Origin: Neopestalotiopsis rosae
Lineage: Eukaryota > Ascomycota > Sordariomycetes > Amphisphaeriales > Sporocadaceae
Assembly (NCBI GenBank): GCA_023078685.1
Contig: JALGAS010000001.1
Span: forward strand, 5,890,001-5,954,000
Direction: 5' to 3'
Length of the DNA stretch: 64,000 nt
Position numbers and translations under genes: made by a program. The first letter of the stretch is position 1; each line of letters begins with the position of its first letter. The notes below the pieces were generated by a model. That model was not told the origin of the DNA and did not search any database. It saw only the letters and a program-made list of their open reading frames with translations. Shown one piece after another: positions 49,314-60,515 of the stretch.

Positions 49314-49820
49314 TATTACGAATATACACCTTTATTAATAAATAATAAATATTAGCGCTTAAAAAGCATAAATTTAGGGAATTATAACGGAATAAAAAGG
49401 AATAAGATTATTAAACGGAAAATTACATAATAAAAAATCACGTAACTCGCCGGAAGCGTTTAAAAATAATTAATGGAATTTATTAAGCATTATTAATTAT
49501 TAACGAGCATTATTAATTATTAATTAATTTAGGTAATTAAAGCAAATATTAATAAAAGAATAAATAAATATATTAAGGACGGATTTCTTACGGTTATATA
49601 AATAATTATTATTTTAATAATTAATTTAAGCATTTATTTTATTTATAAATAAAGCATTTAATACGCTTTAACGATTATATTTATAAATCCCTTTAAAATT
49701 ATTTTAATTATTTTTTATTTAATATAATTATTTTTTTAGCTAGCGTATTTTATTAATATAAACCCATTTAGATTTATATTCCAGGTTTATTTAAAAAACC
49801 CGACCGTATAATTCGTTATA
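49314..49820 (+). repeat. Gypsy LTR copy 3 (outer 3' LTR)
   Basis: About 507 bp, preceded by its own copy of the Gypsy 3' internal end (about 49044-49313, which matches 47540-47803). It is followed by AAAAA, the same five bases that precede LTR 1. Confidence 0.88.
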
Positions 49821-51052
49821 AAAAAATTTATTAAAAATTTAGCTATATTTATAAATTATAATTTAATTTATTTTTAATTATTAAGGCTATATTCCGTGCT
49901 TTATTATAATATATTAAAAAAATCCCTTTTGCTTATAATAATATCGGTATTTTATTAATTAAGGTTTTTAAGCTTTTTTTTATATATTATTTTAAAAAAG
50001 CTAAAAATTAATTAATTAAAAAATTAAAAAATATACGATATATAAGGCGGTAAAAAAACTAAATATATTTTATTTTTAAAATATATATATATAAATTCCG
50101 TAATTTCGTATCTTTTATAATTATTTAAAATAAATAATTTAGTTTTTTAAAAATCGCTTAATTAAATAAAAGGGATAAAAATTTTTTATAATTATTCGAA
50201 AATTATAAAATTTAAAATTTATTTATTATTTATTATTATAAATTCTTAGGAATTAAATAAAATTAAATTTAAAAAAAATTATTATTATTAAATATTTTTC
50301 CTTTTATATATTATAAATAAAAATAATATTTTGCGAATTACGGAAATATATTTAATAAGCGATATTTAAATACGCGAATTAAATTATTTTTTACGAATAA
50401 AATAAGCTTTTAATAATTTAAAAATAAGCTTATTTAATTTTTTATTTTTAAAAATATTAATTTTATTTATATTATATCGATTTATAATTTTAATAGCTAT
50501 AATTTTAAATATAACGAAATGCTTAAATTATAGCTTAATAATATTAATTAAAGCTTTATTTATATATTACGAATTAATAATTTTATTTTTATAAATTTTT
50601 ATTAATAAACTTTTTTAATAAAAAATTAAATTTAATTTTTCCTAAAAAGCTAACGATTTTTATAAATTTATAATATACGTTTAGCAAAATTTTTAAATTA
50701 TTAATAAATTAATAATAAATTTAAAATAGCCTAAATTTAAATTTATTTAGCTAAATAACTTTTTTAAATCGGAAATAACCTTTAATAATCGGAAAAAATA
50801 ATATTTTTTAATTAAACTCCTTAAATATAATATATTAAAATAATTTTTAATATTTTTAATTAATTTACGGCTTAGCGAAAATTTTAGCCTTTAAAAATAG
50901 CTTTAAAAGCGTTATAAATATTATTTTCCGTATATTAAGGTATTAATAAGCAATTAAGCTATATTCCAAAATTTAGGGATTTTTAAAAAATATTAATAAA
51001 AATATTCAAAATTAAAATTATAAATTAGGATCCAAATAAGGGATTTTCAGGG

Positions 51053-51094
51053 TGGTCCGGATATAGGGGCGGTCCGTAAGTGGGTTGGGGACGT
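51053..51094 (-). repeat. Right terminal inverted repeat of the Fot1-like element
   Basis: Its reverse complement begins ACGTCCCCAACCCA, identical to the left TIR in 41 of 42 positions. It is followed by the TA duplication at 51095-51096 and then host aldo-keto reductase sequence. Confidence 0.93.
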
Positions 51095-51700
51095 TACGCC
51101 TTAATAGATAGACGGGCGTACCCAGCCATTTTAAATGCACATCTCGTTAATACGTGCCACCTCCCACGCCATATAGTTGCTGATGCCAAACCGCTGGAAC
51201 AGGCCTTCTTTGAAGAGGTCATTGACGGCGCGGAATGTATCTTCGAAAGGGACAGAGCGGTCCGGGGCATGCAAGTACCACAAGTCGAGCTGATCAGTCT
51301 TGAGGGCGTCCAACGACTCCTTGAGATATTTTCGAAGGTTGTCGGGTGAGTGGGAGACTCCCTGAGCGCGTAGCGTGGGGTTGGCGTAGAACTTGGTGCC
51401 CATGACCAGATTACGCGATTGCCAATATAGGCGCCCTAGATATTCTTCAGACGATCCTCCTCCATAGACACGCGCCGTGTCAATCTCCTTGTGTCCATAT
51501 TTCTTGAAGACGTCGAGGACGGCAGAAGCTTCGTCGAGGCTATGAATTCTCGTTTGTTCCACGCCTAAAGCAGGACGAATAGTCAGCAATTTAGGCTTTT
51601 GGCTTCGACTCAATTACTTACCTGGCTTTCCAATGGTCATTGCCCCAAACACGATAGGGAGCTTGGTTTTGGCCATCGACTGCACTGTTGTTGTCTCCAT

Positions 51701-53828
51701 GGTGACTGAATGAGTGCTCAGACTGTACTGAAGGGATTTCGCAGCTGGATGATAGTCTAGAGATGCGACAGAGAGAATGATTCTAGTAGGGAGTGTTTGA
51801 ACACGGATTCAAGTATATAAGTTATTGAAGCAAAATGAGACTCTCGATACAAAGAATCCCCCGAAAACTTGAGATGGTGAATGCGCGCAATCTCGAGTCA
51901 CTGGCCCCGCTCAACCTTAGAGATACACCTACAAAGCTAGCCGATCATCTTCCAACGGCTTTTCCCCTATCATGTCCCCACCTGTCAGCAGCTTGCATTA
52001 GCGTCTGTGTATGATGTGGTATAGTAGGCAGAAACAAAGCATTTAATTAACTGCGACAATCGTTTAGGCTGATTTCATCTAACCCATATCGGTATAGTCA
52101 AGTTGAATAATCTTCATGCATCCTAAGGTCCTTTGTCAATACCAAGTGCCAATGTCCTTGTCATAGTCTAACTCTTCCTCGTCAACATCGTTAGTAATAA
52201 TACTTGCCAATCACAATGTAATCAACTGTCGTTGTGAAAAATACGGGCTGCTTTATTTGTATTGCCCGTTAGTGATTATATATATTCATGATCACATAGT
52301 ATGGTTCAAATCAGCCTCGACCACACTGGGCCACTTCACCACTGCATTCTTGTTGCCGCCACGAGCTTCTGCAAATAGCTGGCTTATGTCCCGGGTCTAA
52401 TATTGATACAAACGGGAATATCGCGGACGCGAATTTCTGGTACGCCACTTGTGGTAGGTACGGCTACACGGTGCTGTATGTCGCAGACAGCGCAGTACAT
52501 ATTCACACTCGGACTGCCCTTGATATCCTTTGTGGAGACTATTGTTACAATGTATTGCTATGGTGTGTGCAACGGTACAGCAATGTATTCAAGAAGTCAA
52601 ATCGATCTGTAGGAATACATGCACTGAATCTACAGACGCCCGGGATAGTGTAAATGAGAACATTGCAGTCCGAGACATCTGATTCTGAGCAACGACTTCT
52701 GTCTTGCCGTCCATTTTTAGGTCCTCAGTAAACTGCCTTCTTTCCGCTCAGCAGATGGAATCAGACCTGAGGAGAAACGCGAGCCGTTGACCCCGCGGGA
52801 ATACGTACCTCGAGAAAAAGCGCCCTTCGAGAAACACATCGGAATGGACAATGAATTTACGTAAGAAGTCTCAGTGTAACGTCGACTGTGCATAAGGAAA
52901 CTGCACATAATAAGTAGGTCAGCAGTCGAAGACAGTCGGTCAACTTCAAGAACTCACCCAATTTGTGAAACGTTATTGGAAAACGCTACTACGGAACAAT
53001 CGCATGGGTGAGAAAATGGACTTTCATGACATTGACTCTTGACAACACTATGATTGGCTAAGCCTTACGCCGGTACGTAGTTTGTGACTTCCGTACGCGG
53101 CACGGAACGCATAGATCGTCTGTTTTGTTTCAGACACTGGTAACGTGAAGCTTACACCACAGATACGTCAGCCACTGACAGGTATGCAGATCTGCTGGCA
53201 GATACCCTACGAGCCGACCAATCATGACCATTGGAAGTGTCAGCTTATGGCTTTGGTCAGCCGTGTTTGGTATAACTTATGCAGGTCATGAATGTGAAGT
53301 TAGGAGTTATAAAGCCTCATCAACATGTTGAGACTGTTTTGTATAGCCTCAGATTCCATATAAGCGCATGGACTGAGTGATGTTTGGCACATGATTCTAA
53401 ATTACGTTACGTCCAATCTTGCTTCAACAGTACTATAATACACAATTGTAATTGCAAACTTAACAACAGGAGGGATACACATAATGTCATAACAGCTGTA
53501 GGGTCAAGGTTAGTTGGAGGATCAGTGAAGTTTACTGGGAAGGAAAAGTGCACTCTTTGAGTATCCGAACGGTCCGAGACAAATTGATGTTGTCATCCAA
53601 TCTGGCTATGATGGGTCAATGTTTTGAGACAACTGACATGTTGTCATCAATCAGAACCTAGCTGGTATGTCTTGAAGCTTGTGTAAGGCAGCACAGACTG
53701 GCCACTGCCATGATGACTATAAAAGGCCAGATGACGGACTGACTTTCGAACCAGATCCAGAGAAAATCACCAGTCCGCGACATCTCGATACACTTGATTC
53801 CCGACAATACTACTTACTCCATTCCAAA
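51701..53828. other. Intergenic region
   Basis: Base composition returns to normal for the fungus. No gene is supported. Short open frames at 52403-52653 lack a recognisable domain. The right end is the promoter of the small secreted protein gene. Confidence 0.5.
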
Positions 53829-54179
53829 ATGAAGGTTGCCATCCTCTTCTTCGGGCTCATGTCCCTCGCGAGCGCCAGCGCCTTTGCCGCACCAGAAGAA
53901 ATCGATGTCCGCGCCAACTGCGGAACCATCAACGGAGACTGTAACAAAAACAATTGCAACGGCAATACCCAAGATTTGGTCTGCACCTCGGTAAGTGAAA
54001 AAAGGATTTGTGTCTACTCGTGCTTTTGTATCTGATCTGATACTGTTGTATCATAGGGCAACTACAAGGGCTGTCAATGCGGTTTTGGCTGCAATGGAGC
54101 TGGGCCATGCAACCAAAATGGCTGCAATGGTCGGGTCGGCCGCTGTACCGGAAAGTACCTTGGATGTTCTTGCACCTAA
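53829..54179 (+). CDS. Small secreted protein with two tandem six-cysteine modules
   Basis: Exons 53829-53990 and 54057-54179 join in phase 0 for 94 residues. A signal peptide (MKVAILFFGLMSLASASAFA) precedes a short acidic segment and about 65 Cys-rich residues. The mature part contains 12 cysteines arranged as two similar halves. The first has CGTINGDCNKNNCNG and later YKGCQC; the second has CNGAGPCNQNGCNG and later YLGCSC. The intron falls between CTS and GNY in the first module. Each half shows the pattern C-x(4-6)-C-N-x-N/G-x-C-N-G-x(n)-C-T-x(n)-Y-x-G-C-x-C. I do not recognise the family. Size, secretion and cysteine density suit an effector or extracellular defence protein, but no activity can be claimed. 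Secretion signal and splice sites are clear. Confidence 0.8.
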
Positions 54180-54704
54180 AATCTGGATTGTCTGTGGCCA
54201 TTGCATGGCGGCTTCATGGGCGAGGGAAGGACATTCATTTAAAGTAACCATTTGCTCTCAATCAATTGCGACCAGGAACATGAGAGAGCCTCCACTCAAT
54301 TGATTGTTATCTACATATTCCTAGCCAGCTGGTAAACACCACACACTCATTAGCACCGCAAAAAGACTAGCCGAGAATCAAAGCTTCTGCCTAAATAAAT
54401 CCTTGCTCCAACGATGTAGCTTCGGTTGTAAGCATATTCCCGTTTTCCGTTATGCTGTGCCAAGTTATACACCGCCTGCCTAATCCCCGACTCTTGGCAT
54501 AGAGTGACAAGTGACGGCGCGTATTCCATGTTGGTTACAAGCAACAGAAGCTACTACTTATGGAAGCATGACAACAATTGCTATAGCAGCCAGTATCCAT
54601 CTCCCTCAAAATCGTTCTTTGCAATTGTTCGCCAGACACGGCTGTCTATCGCAAATAGCTCCATACCCGCAACCTATTTTGAGAATCTTTTTCGATCTCG
54701 AAAG
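54180..54704. other. Intergenic region
   Basis: 3' flank of the small secreted protein gene and promoter of the ankyrin gene. No other feature. Confidence 0.5.
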
Positions 54705-55541
54705 ATGGACGACTCTCGCAACGATCTTGTCCGTGCCTCAGAGAGTGGGAAGTTCGCGGATGTTCGGGCGATCCTTGACCAACCTCGCGGAGTCTGGGAG
54801 GGCCAACTGGGGGACAGTTTAGGTAAAGCCATCTGCCGCCGCGACCCGGAACTTGTAAGGCTTCTGCTCTCCCACGATGCCAAGCTTGACTTAGCGTCAT
54901 TCTGCCACCTTTCCAGGATGGCTGATATTAGCCTCCTCGAGGCATTATTGGCGCATGGCTGGGATTTCAACTCTATGCAGTTTGGTGAATCTTTCGTCCG
55001 GTGAGTACTCAAGTCACTGATTTCGACAAACATGTTAACTCATGTGGCGGTGAATTTCATCAGGTTGTCAGTTTCAAAGCCACATGTACTAGATTGGCTT
55101 CTATCTCATGGCGCAGATCCAAATGTGACCAATGAGAAAGGAATATCGGCGTTTGCCACCGCAGCCGTCAAACCTCTAGAACAAGTCCGAGCAGTGATTG
55201 ATACCCTGTTATCTCATGGGGCTGCAACGGATGCTAACATCCTTCATGTCTGTCTTCGACCAACGGCAAAAGGAGGCTCAGATATGCTCGAGTATCTCCT
55301 CAACAAGGGAGCAAGTGCCGAACACGTCATCAATCACGTAACAGTGAACTACGGAACTCCTCTTCACTATGCGGCATTTTACAAAAGGGAAAAAGAGGTA
55401 CGCATATTGCTAGATGCAGGGGCCGATCCTTCCATCGTCGTCAATGGTGAGACACCAGCATCTGTTGCTACGCGTATAGGCTGCACGAGTATATACAAGA
55501 TGTTGATTGCGAGATCAGGCATCCCCGCCGAGACAAAATAG
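54705..55541 (+). CDS. Ankyrin-repeat protein
   Basis: Exons 54705-55000 and 55064-55541 join in phase for 257 residues. Ankyrin-like units are visible: DLVRASESGKFADVRAILD, ELVRLLLSHDAKLDL, HVLDWLLSHGADPNVTNEKG, DMLEYLLNKGASAEH and GTPLHYAAFYKREKEVRILL. The last repeat ends GADPSIVVNGETPASVA. There is no N-terminal effector or NACHT domain. It is probably a protein-binding adaptor, but partners are unknown. It lies about 660 bp beyond the 3' end of a minus-strand NLR gene, whose C-terminal region it only loosely resembles. Confidence 0.85.
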
Positions 55542-56204
55542 AGGAACACGGTATTTGACAGTTTTTGGATAGAACAATAAGTTGCTCAGATTGATCGATT
55601 ATTCGATCTCATCATTGCCATGACCATATCTACTGGATCACAATGTGTCATACGAAGGCATAAGTCGGACCTTGTGCTTTTCATTCATATCCAGGTGAAA
55701 AATGTGTTGTTTGCACCACAGAAATAAAGTTTAAGAGTTGTAGCATCTCAAGTAAACAAGAGTACTGTTTACAAAAAGTCTAGATGGCGCTTTTCACAAT
55801 ACTTTTGTCCAATTGCCTTGCCGAAGCGTGTAAGAACGTGACCCGGCCTTTTTACCCTTCTCCTCCTCGGAAAAGGACTAATACTACCAGAGAAGCTTTT
55901 CACATTAGGGGTGACCCGAACTTTCGTCAAAGACAATGATCAGTCTAGGTTATGTTCATGGCGTTGGTGACGATGATAGTTGTGGCAGATGTTCGCGGTT
56001 CTGCCGTTGTCGCCATTGTGGGCCGCCAGTCCCACGAGTCTGTGCGGATTGACCAGCACAGTGCAACATCCTCAACTCAGAGCACGTTCTGCACACATGA
56101 TGAATCCATCACTTTTCATTATCCATCATGTCCAACATGCAGGTCTCTTTACCCCACGCTGTCGAATCAATCTATCAAACCTGCATGGCCCCAACCGAGA
56201 TCCA
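55542..56204. other. Convergent intergenic region
   Basis: 3' flanks of the + strand ankyrin gene and the minus-strand NLR gene. Open frames on the + strand past 55952 run into antisense of the NLR. Confidence 0.5.
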
Positions 56205-59200
56205 TTACTCGGTTTCGTCAAAGCTGTCGAGGCTATCTGATTCATCCTGTACCGATAAAGCCTGGGTGCCCATGCTGCTTTCCTCGCATCCCCTGGGCCT
56301 TTCCGTGCAGGTATTGGTATCGGAAGGAAGTCCGAAATCTTCTGCACCAAACTGGATCAGCAGTTCTTCGATTTCACTCCGCTGTGCCTCGCGTGACTTC
56401 ATGATACCTAGCGTCCCATCGATCTCCTCTGCTGCAAACGGGGCATGTCGTACCATATGGAGGGGACTTGCCGACCACCAGCGATCATCGACTTTGTAGA
56501 GGTAGATTGGCGTCGGCCTTTCGTCGCAGGCTCCAATGCCATTGGGATCTACGTCGGATTCAAGGAGAGTCTCGACGGCATGAAGGTCCAAGCAGAAGAC
56601 AGAGAGCTGCAGTGGTGTGAGGCAGTACTGAATACCACTGTCGGCCTGAACGCACTGGAGCAACTTTGTGATTACTGGACAACCATCGAGGGTATCACAT
56701 CCACAATCATCATCCGGACGCATGTGAAGCCCGACACAAATCAAGGCCAGCTGAGCATTGTCAAACCAGTTGCTCCAAAGTTCGAGTCCATCTAGGACCT
56801 CGCTAAATCCACCATAGCCGATTGTAGTCATTGCTGCAGCTTCGACAGCGGTGCCAAACTGTCTGTCCTTGCGAGGGATCTTGGAGCCACCATATGATCC
56901 ACCGGTATTAAAATGGAAGGGCGCTTCCAGAATCTGTGAGCCGTAATGTGACACTAGTTTATTGGCCAAGACTTGGCTTGAATTGAGAAAGAGGCAAGCA
57001 AGAATTCCAGGCACAAACTCGTGTACGCACTCCGTCTCATCTTTCGGTTTCAAGTTTAAAAGGAAGGAAATATTTGACTCTGGAAAAATTGTGCCCGTAC
57101 CAGGCACGAACAAGTAATAGGCGGACATAAAGTATGACGGATTATCTGACCAAATTTGGATGAGGCTCTTCCAAAGAGCTACATTCTCTGCAAAGTCGGA
57201 CTCCCAGGTGAATGTTGACAGCCATGCCGCTCTGGCGCAGTAGGATTGAAATGACTCCCAATAGTCTTGCCGCAAGCCTTCGAGGTTGACAGTCTCTGCC
57301 ACTGCAATGATTGTTGCAACGAATTCTGCGACAATGTCAACTTTGGATAGAGCAAAATATGCTGCTTTGCTGGCCTTTATCTGTTCTGAAAAAAGGTATT
57401 CGACGACTGTGTAATGTGCGCACTTTGCCGTATCAACGTCTTCCTCCGTTTCCCCGGATGACAATGTAGTCACATTAATAGTAAGCATACAGCTGCAGAT
57501 TTCCTCTATTAATTCCTCGCAGTCGTCGGAAACGGAAATCGCAGAGTCCAAGCCGTTCTTTTCCAATACAGACAGAAGGGTGTCAACCGGTATTGGTGCA
57601 CTGTCTGGTAGCATGTCGTTCCCACAGACCCATAAGAAAATTGTTCGAGCAAATGACCAATCCTGCTCATCAATTTCCAGTAGAATAAGCTCATATGTTT
57701 CTTCGATAGTCTGTGGTAGGCTGTTCAGTGAGTCCAACATCTCCGACTCTGTTCTTTTTTTCGATATGATTTCGACGTGGCAATAGGCTAGGCGAAACCT
57801 TTTAGCAAGTTAGCAGTTGATTTAAAGCGTCAACCGACAATTCAAAAATGAACCGAGTTGTCGTATCTGACTCTGAATCAATCGCAAATTTCTATTTTAG
57901 CAAAAACAAATGATTGAAGACTGATACATACATTCCTTGGGCCTTTGATACAAGGACTTCTAGGATGTTGGCTTTGTATTTCGCGCGCCATCCCAAAAAC
58001 TTTACTTCAAGGCGTGCCGCAATAAATCTGCGTATGTCTTTGTCGACCTCTTCATTGGACACCGAAATTGGGTGAGAGAGCCGTGTCAATACACTCGTTA
58101 TATCGTGGTATCTGCGGCTAGTAGCAAGTAGTTGTATTCGCCCAAAGTTAGGATTCGTGACAATCTCCTCGAGAAACAAAAGCAGTTCTGCTCGTGGCTG
58201 GCTTTCATCGACCGCATCAACAAACAGATAAACTGTCTGCACATGCACGAGGAGCGAGGAGAGGGCTTCTTTCATTGTTTTGATGCTTGGTTGATGATCA
58301 TTCTCATAATCAGCAAGAATGGGATTTGGCATGTGCTTCGTCTTGCGAATCAGCTGGGAAATCAGCCAGCGAATTATGGGTAAAGTTTCATCTTGGCGGT
58401 TGCGGTAAGAGCAGTAATAGTAGACGCAGAAGGAAGGTTTACCGGTCGACTCCTTGCAGTATAACTGACATTGCTCCGATAAGTGTGAAGATAGCACTGT
58501 CTTTCCTGCGCCCGGGATCCCGTATATCCAGAGAAAACGGTGTGAAGTTTCTCGTCGGAGCCAGCATTTCCACTGAGATAATCGAAGGACCCATTCACCA
58601 GTCTCAATCTCGTGATTCTTTTGTGCGGTATTGTGAATATTGGTAGGGTTTGTCGTTTGTAGCCAAGCACAGATTTCATGCCTTTTCTTATCTGTAGTCA
58701 AGATGTTGCGTTAGCTCGACTACCTGTTAACAACTTCAACCGTACGGTGAGTTCATTCCCTTGCTTGAAGCTCTGTGATATCACGGAAGCTTCCTTAATG
58801 GATCGTTCCAACTCGATCTCCAAGTTCAGAACAATCACATTCGTACTGCCGTTATAGTAATGTAGGAAGCGACTTTGTAGTGGGAGATACTCACCGTTCA
58901 CGGTCTCTTGGACATCCAGTACTGCAACCTTTACTTCGTTTACCTCACGTCTGCATATATTAGCGTTTGAGCTGCGGTAAAATGGTCGAAGGCCTGACTC
59001 ACGAAGTTTGTGTCAGTAGTCCCAATGTGATTGTCATCTTGTGCTGCAAGACATCATTGATCAATTTCCGCGCAGTAGTCTCGTTCCACGTCCACTGAAT
59101 GGCTGCCTTAATCTTTGCCCTCTTTCCAGGCCGTGTCTGCCGCGAGTCCCGAATCGACAGGTCTCCAAGCTGTGTTACTAGATCGCCTAGAGTTTCTTTG

Positions 59201-59448
59201 CACTCATGAACGGCGTTTCCAATTCCTTTTTGATTTGACACTTCCTCGGCGAAATCATGATCTATTTGATTGAGATAGTCAAGGTTCTCGAGGGCGGCTT
59301 TGAGAGACGAGACCTCTACTAAGATGTTCCTGAGATCTCTTGGAGCATCTCTTGCTGTATCAATAATGTGCTTGCATTGCTTGACCGCTTTGGCTGAGAG
59401 TTCGATGACGGTGATGATGCTAGACGCCAAGCCCAAAGCCTCAGCCAT
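56205..59448 (-). CDS. Fungal NLR (STAND) receptor: Helo-like N-terminus, NACHT, repeat-like C-terminus
   Basis: Fungal NLRs sense non-self or damage and can trigger regulated cell death. Exon 1 (59448-59003) begins MAEALGLASSIITVIELSAK, the Helo-like N-terminal domain shared by many fungal STAND proteins. Exon 2 (58950-58895) encodes EVKVAVLDVQETVNG. A further exon between about 58895 and 58690 is likely but its borders are unclear. The NACHT exon (from about 58690 to 57932) has Walker A GIPGAGKTVLSS and Walker B VYLFVDAVDESQP, then LLATSRRYHDI. It joins the last exon (57798-56205) to form the family motif KAQGMFRLAYCHVE. After a winged-helix-like region, ankyrin-like units are seen: CLTPLQLSVFCLDLHAVETL and SPLHMVRHAPFAAEEIDG. 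Total is about 1,000 residues. No inactivating lesion was found. Confidence 0.85.
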
Positions 59449-60515
59449 GCTTGTGACCTAGCGAATCTGATGGCGCTTCAATTTGACTTGCACTTTTGTA
59501 GCCCAGTATCAGAAGCTCGCAGTCTCTTGATTTGCTTCGCCGGGGCGAGAATTGAATCCTATCAGAACAGCCCACCTGGGCATGTATTTGAGTATATTTG
59601 TGACCCAGGTTGGGCCAAAGCGTTTAATTTTTAGCGAACCTGAACTGTGCAGAGCCTTATCAGCGTGCGTGTCGCCCTGCTTACCTGCATGCAGGTCGGT
59701 GTGCACTATGTACAAACTGCCACAATTGCATGGGTGTAGGTACATAGCTTGGTAACCTGAATAGAAACCCCCCGCACGTGGCCTCCCATCATTGGCACAC
59801 GAGTACTCACCTGGGCGCGTGATTGCCTGACCTGCACTGGACAAAGAATTCTGCGCAGTCTGATTCCGCAGCGCTTGGCCGAATCGCAGCGTACATCAAT
59901 GCACACAGTCACGCCTCCGAAGTCAAAAAGTATGCAGGTCTGCATTGTAGCCGCCAAGGCGTTCTGATGGGCGTTCTCGGCAATGCTCAATTATAACGAA
60001 GTGTGGTCGTAGATACTATTCCAGAAAGCAATAACACAACAGCGCGTCGCACCTGCTAGCTAAATTATCCTGACCGACCGCACGCGTATGAATGTCTCAA
60101 ATTCTCCCCCGTTCCGTCTTCTGCCTGGGCTCGCCGTTTTGCCACAGCAGAACGCTTTATCAACGGCTCTGTGCGGTCGCTAGTCTTCATTTCATCTACC
60201 CTCCACACCCGATGTGGTGCAACCCCGCCAAACCTCCGCCGGATTGTTCAAGCAATTAACCATCAACCCTTCCGACACTATGGCCCTACCCTAAATGTGG
60301 CGCAGCCAGACAGATTTCAATTAAATTATCAGCTCTCAAGAACGTCTTTTCATAATACTGTGATGAAATATGCGGATAACAGCGCCACTGCTTGTCTAGG
60401 TATTCAACAAATTTCGTGTACTCTGTACACTATTATCATCATGGGCGTTTCGCAACAGGTCAATCTAGGGATATCTGCGCCAGACGGCTGCGCTAGCTAC
60501 ATATATACTCATAAC
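59449..60515. other. Intergenic region upstream of the NLR gene
   Basis: No supported gene. The + strand open frame at 60171-60638 lacks domain content and overlaps the 3' end of the next gene. Confidence 0.5.

Larger units (their letters stand above)
40574..49820 (+). mobile_element. RIP-degraded Ty3/Gypsy chromovirus compound element with three LTR copies
   Basis: Flanking AAAAA on both sides (40569-40573 and 49821-49825) suggests a 5-bp target duplication for the unit from LTR 1 to LTR 3. Degraded frames on the + strand keep the order gag, RT, RNase H, integrase, chromodomain. A gag zinc knuckle near 42105-42155 has Cys codons changed to Tyr. The reverse transcriptase near 44040-44450 has FCINYRKFNNITIKNRY and VVYLNDILIYF. 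RNase H (44850-44944) is interrupted by a solo LTR and resumes at about 45422. An integrase C-terminal block near 46385-46530 has YPQTDG. A chromodomain remnant IGRGYRFYIK lies near 47,030. Stops are mostly TAA where Gln is expected. A polypurine tract AAAAAAGGAGC precedes LTR 2. Confidence 0.82.
40008..51094 (-). mobile_element. Pogo/Fot1-like (Tc1-mariner superfamily) DNA transposon, RIP-degraded and split by a Gypsy element
   Basis: The element is bounded by near-perfect 42-bp inverted repeats and a TA duplication (40006-40007 and 51095-51096), the Tc1/mariner signature. Its own sequence survives at 40008-40573 and 49821-51094. On the minus strand near 50,060-49,970 a degraded frame still reads PPYISYIF followed by FSFFKIIYKKKL, matching the PPHTSH...LQPLD...F...K block of fungal Fot1/pogo transposases with RIP-type changes (His to Tyr, Gln to stop). 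The remainder of the minus-strand frame would be in the left part. No intact transposase remains. The original element was about 1.8-1.9 kb before nested insertions, the usual Fot1 size. Confidence 0.8.
39532..51700 (-). pseudogene. Aldo-keto reductase (AKR7-like, aflatoxin-aldehyde reductase type) split by an 11-kb transposon nest
   Basis: The host gene reads exon 1 51700-51622 (METTTVQSMAKTKLPIVFG), an intron 51621-51565, then exon 2 from 51564 to 51097, where it is broken. It resumes at 40007 and ends at 39532. The 5' part contains EIDTARVYGGGSSEEYLG (catalytic Asp and Tyr) and LDLWYLHAPD (catalytic His). The 3' part contains NAIHRGVEPELFPYLRHYG and ends AKGSSWNYFH. If the 11,087-bp element and one TA are disregarded, the two parts are in one frame across GVYNAIHRG. 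Two in-frame TAA codons (51133-51131 and 51103-51101) lie just outside the right TIR, where Gln or a similar codon is expected. The intact gene would have encoded about 340 residues. It can no longer make a full protein. Confidence 0.85.

Noticed and set aside
40050..51052. AT-rich island as a centromere fragment or mitochondrial insertion
   Set aside because: Recognisable Gypsy, Copia and Fot1 coding remnants, LTRs, TIRs and target duplications explain it fully as RIP-mutated transposons.
52403..52653. Two overlapping short + strand frames between the transposon island and the secreted protein gene
   Set aside because: No signal peptide, domain or splice support.
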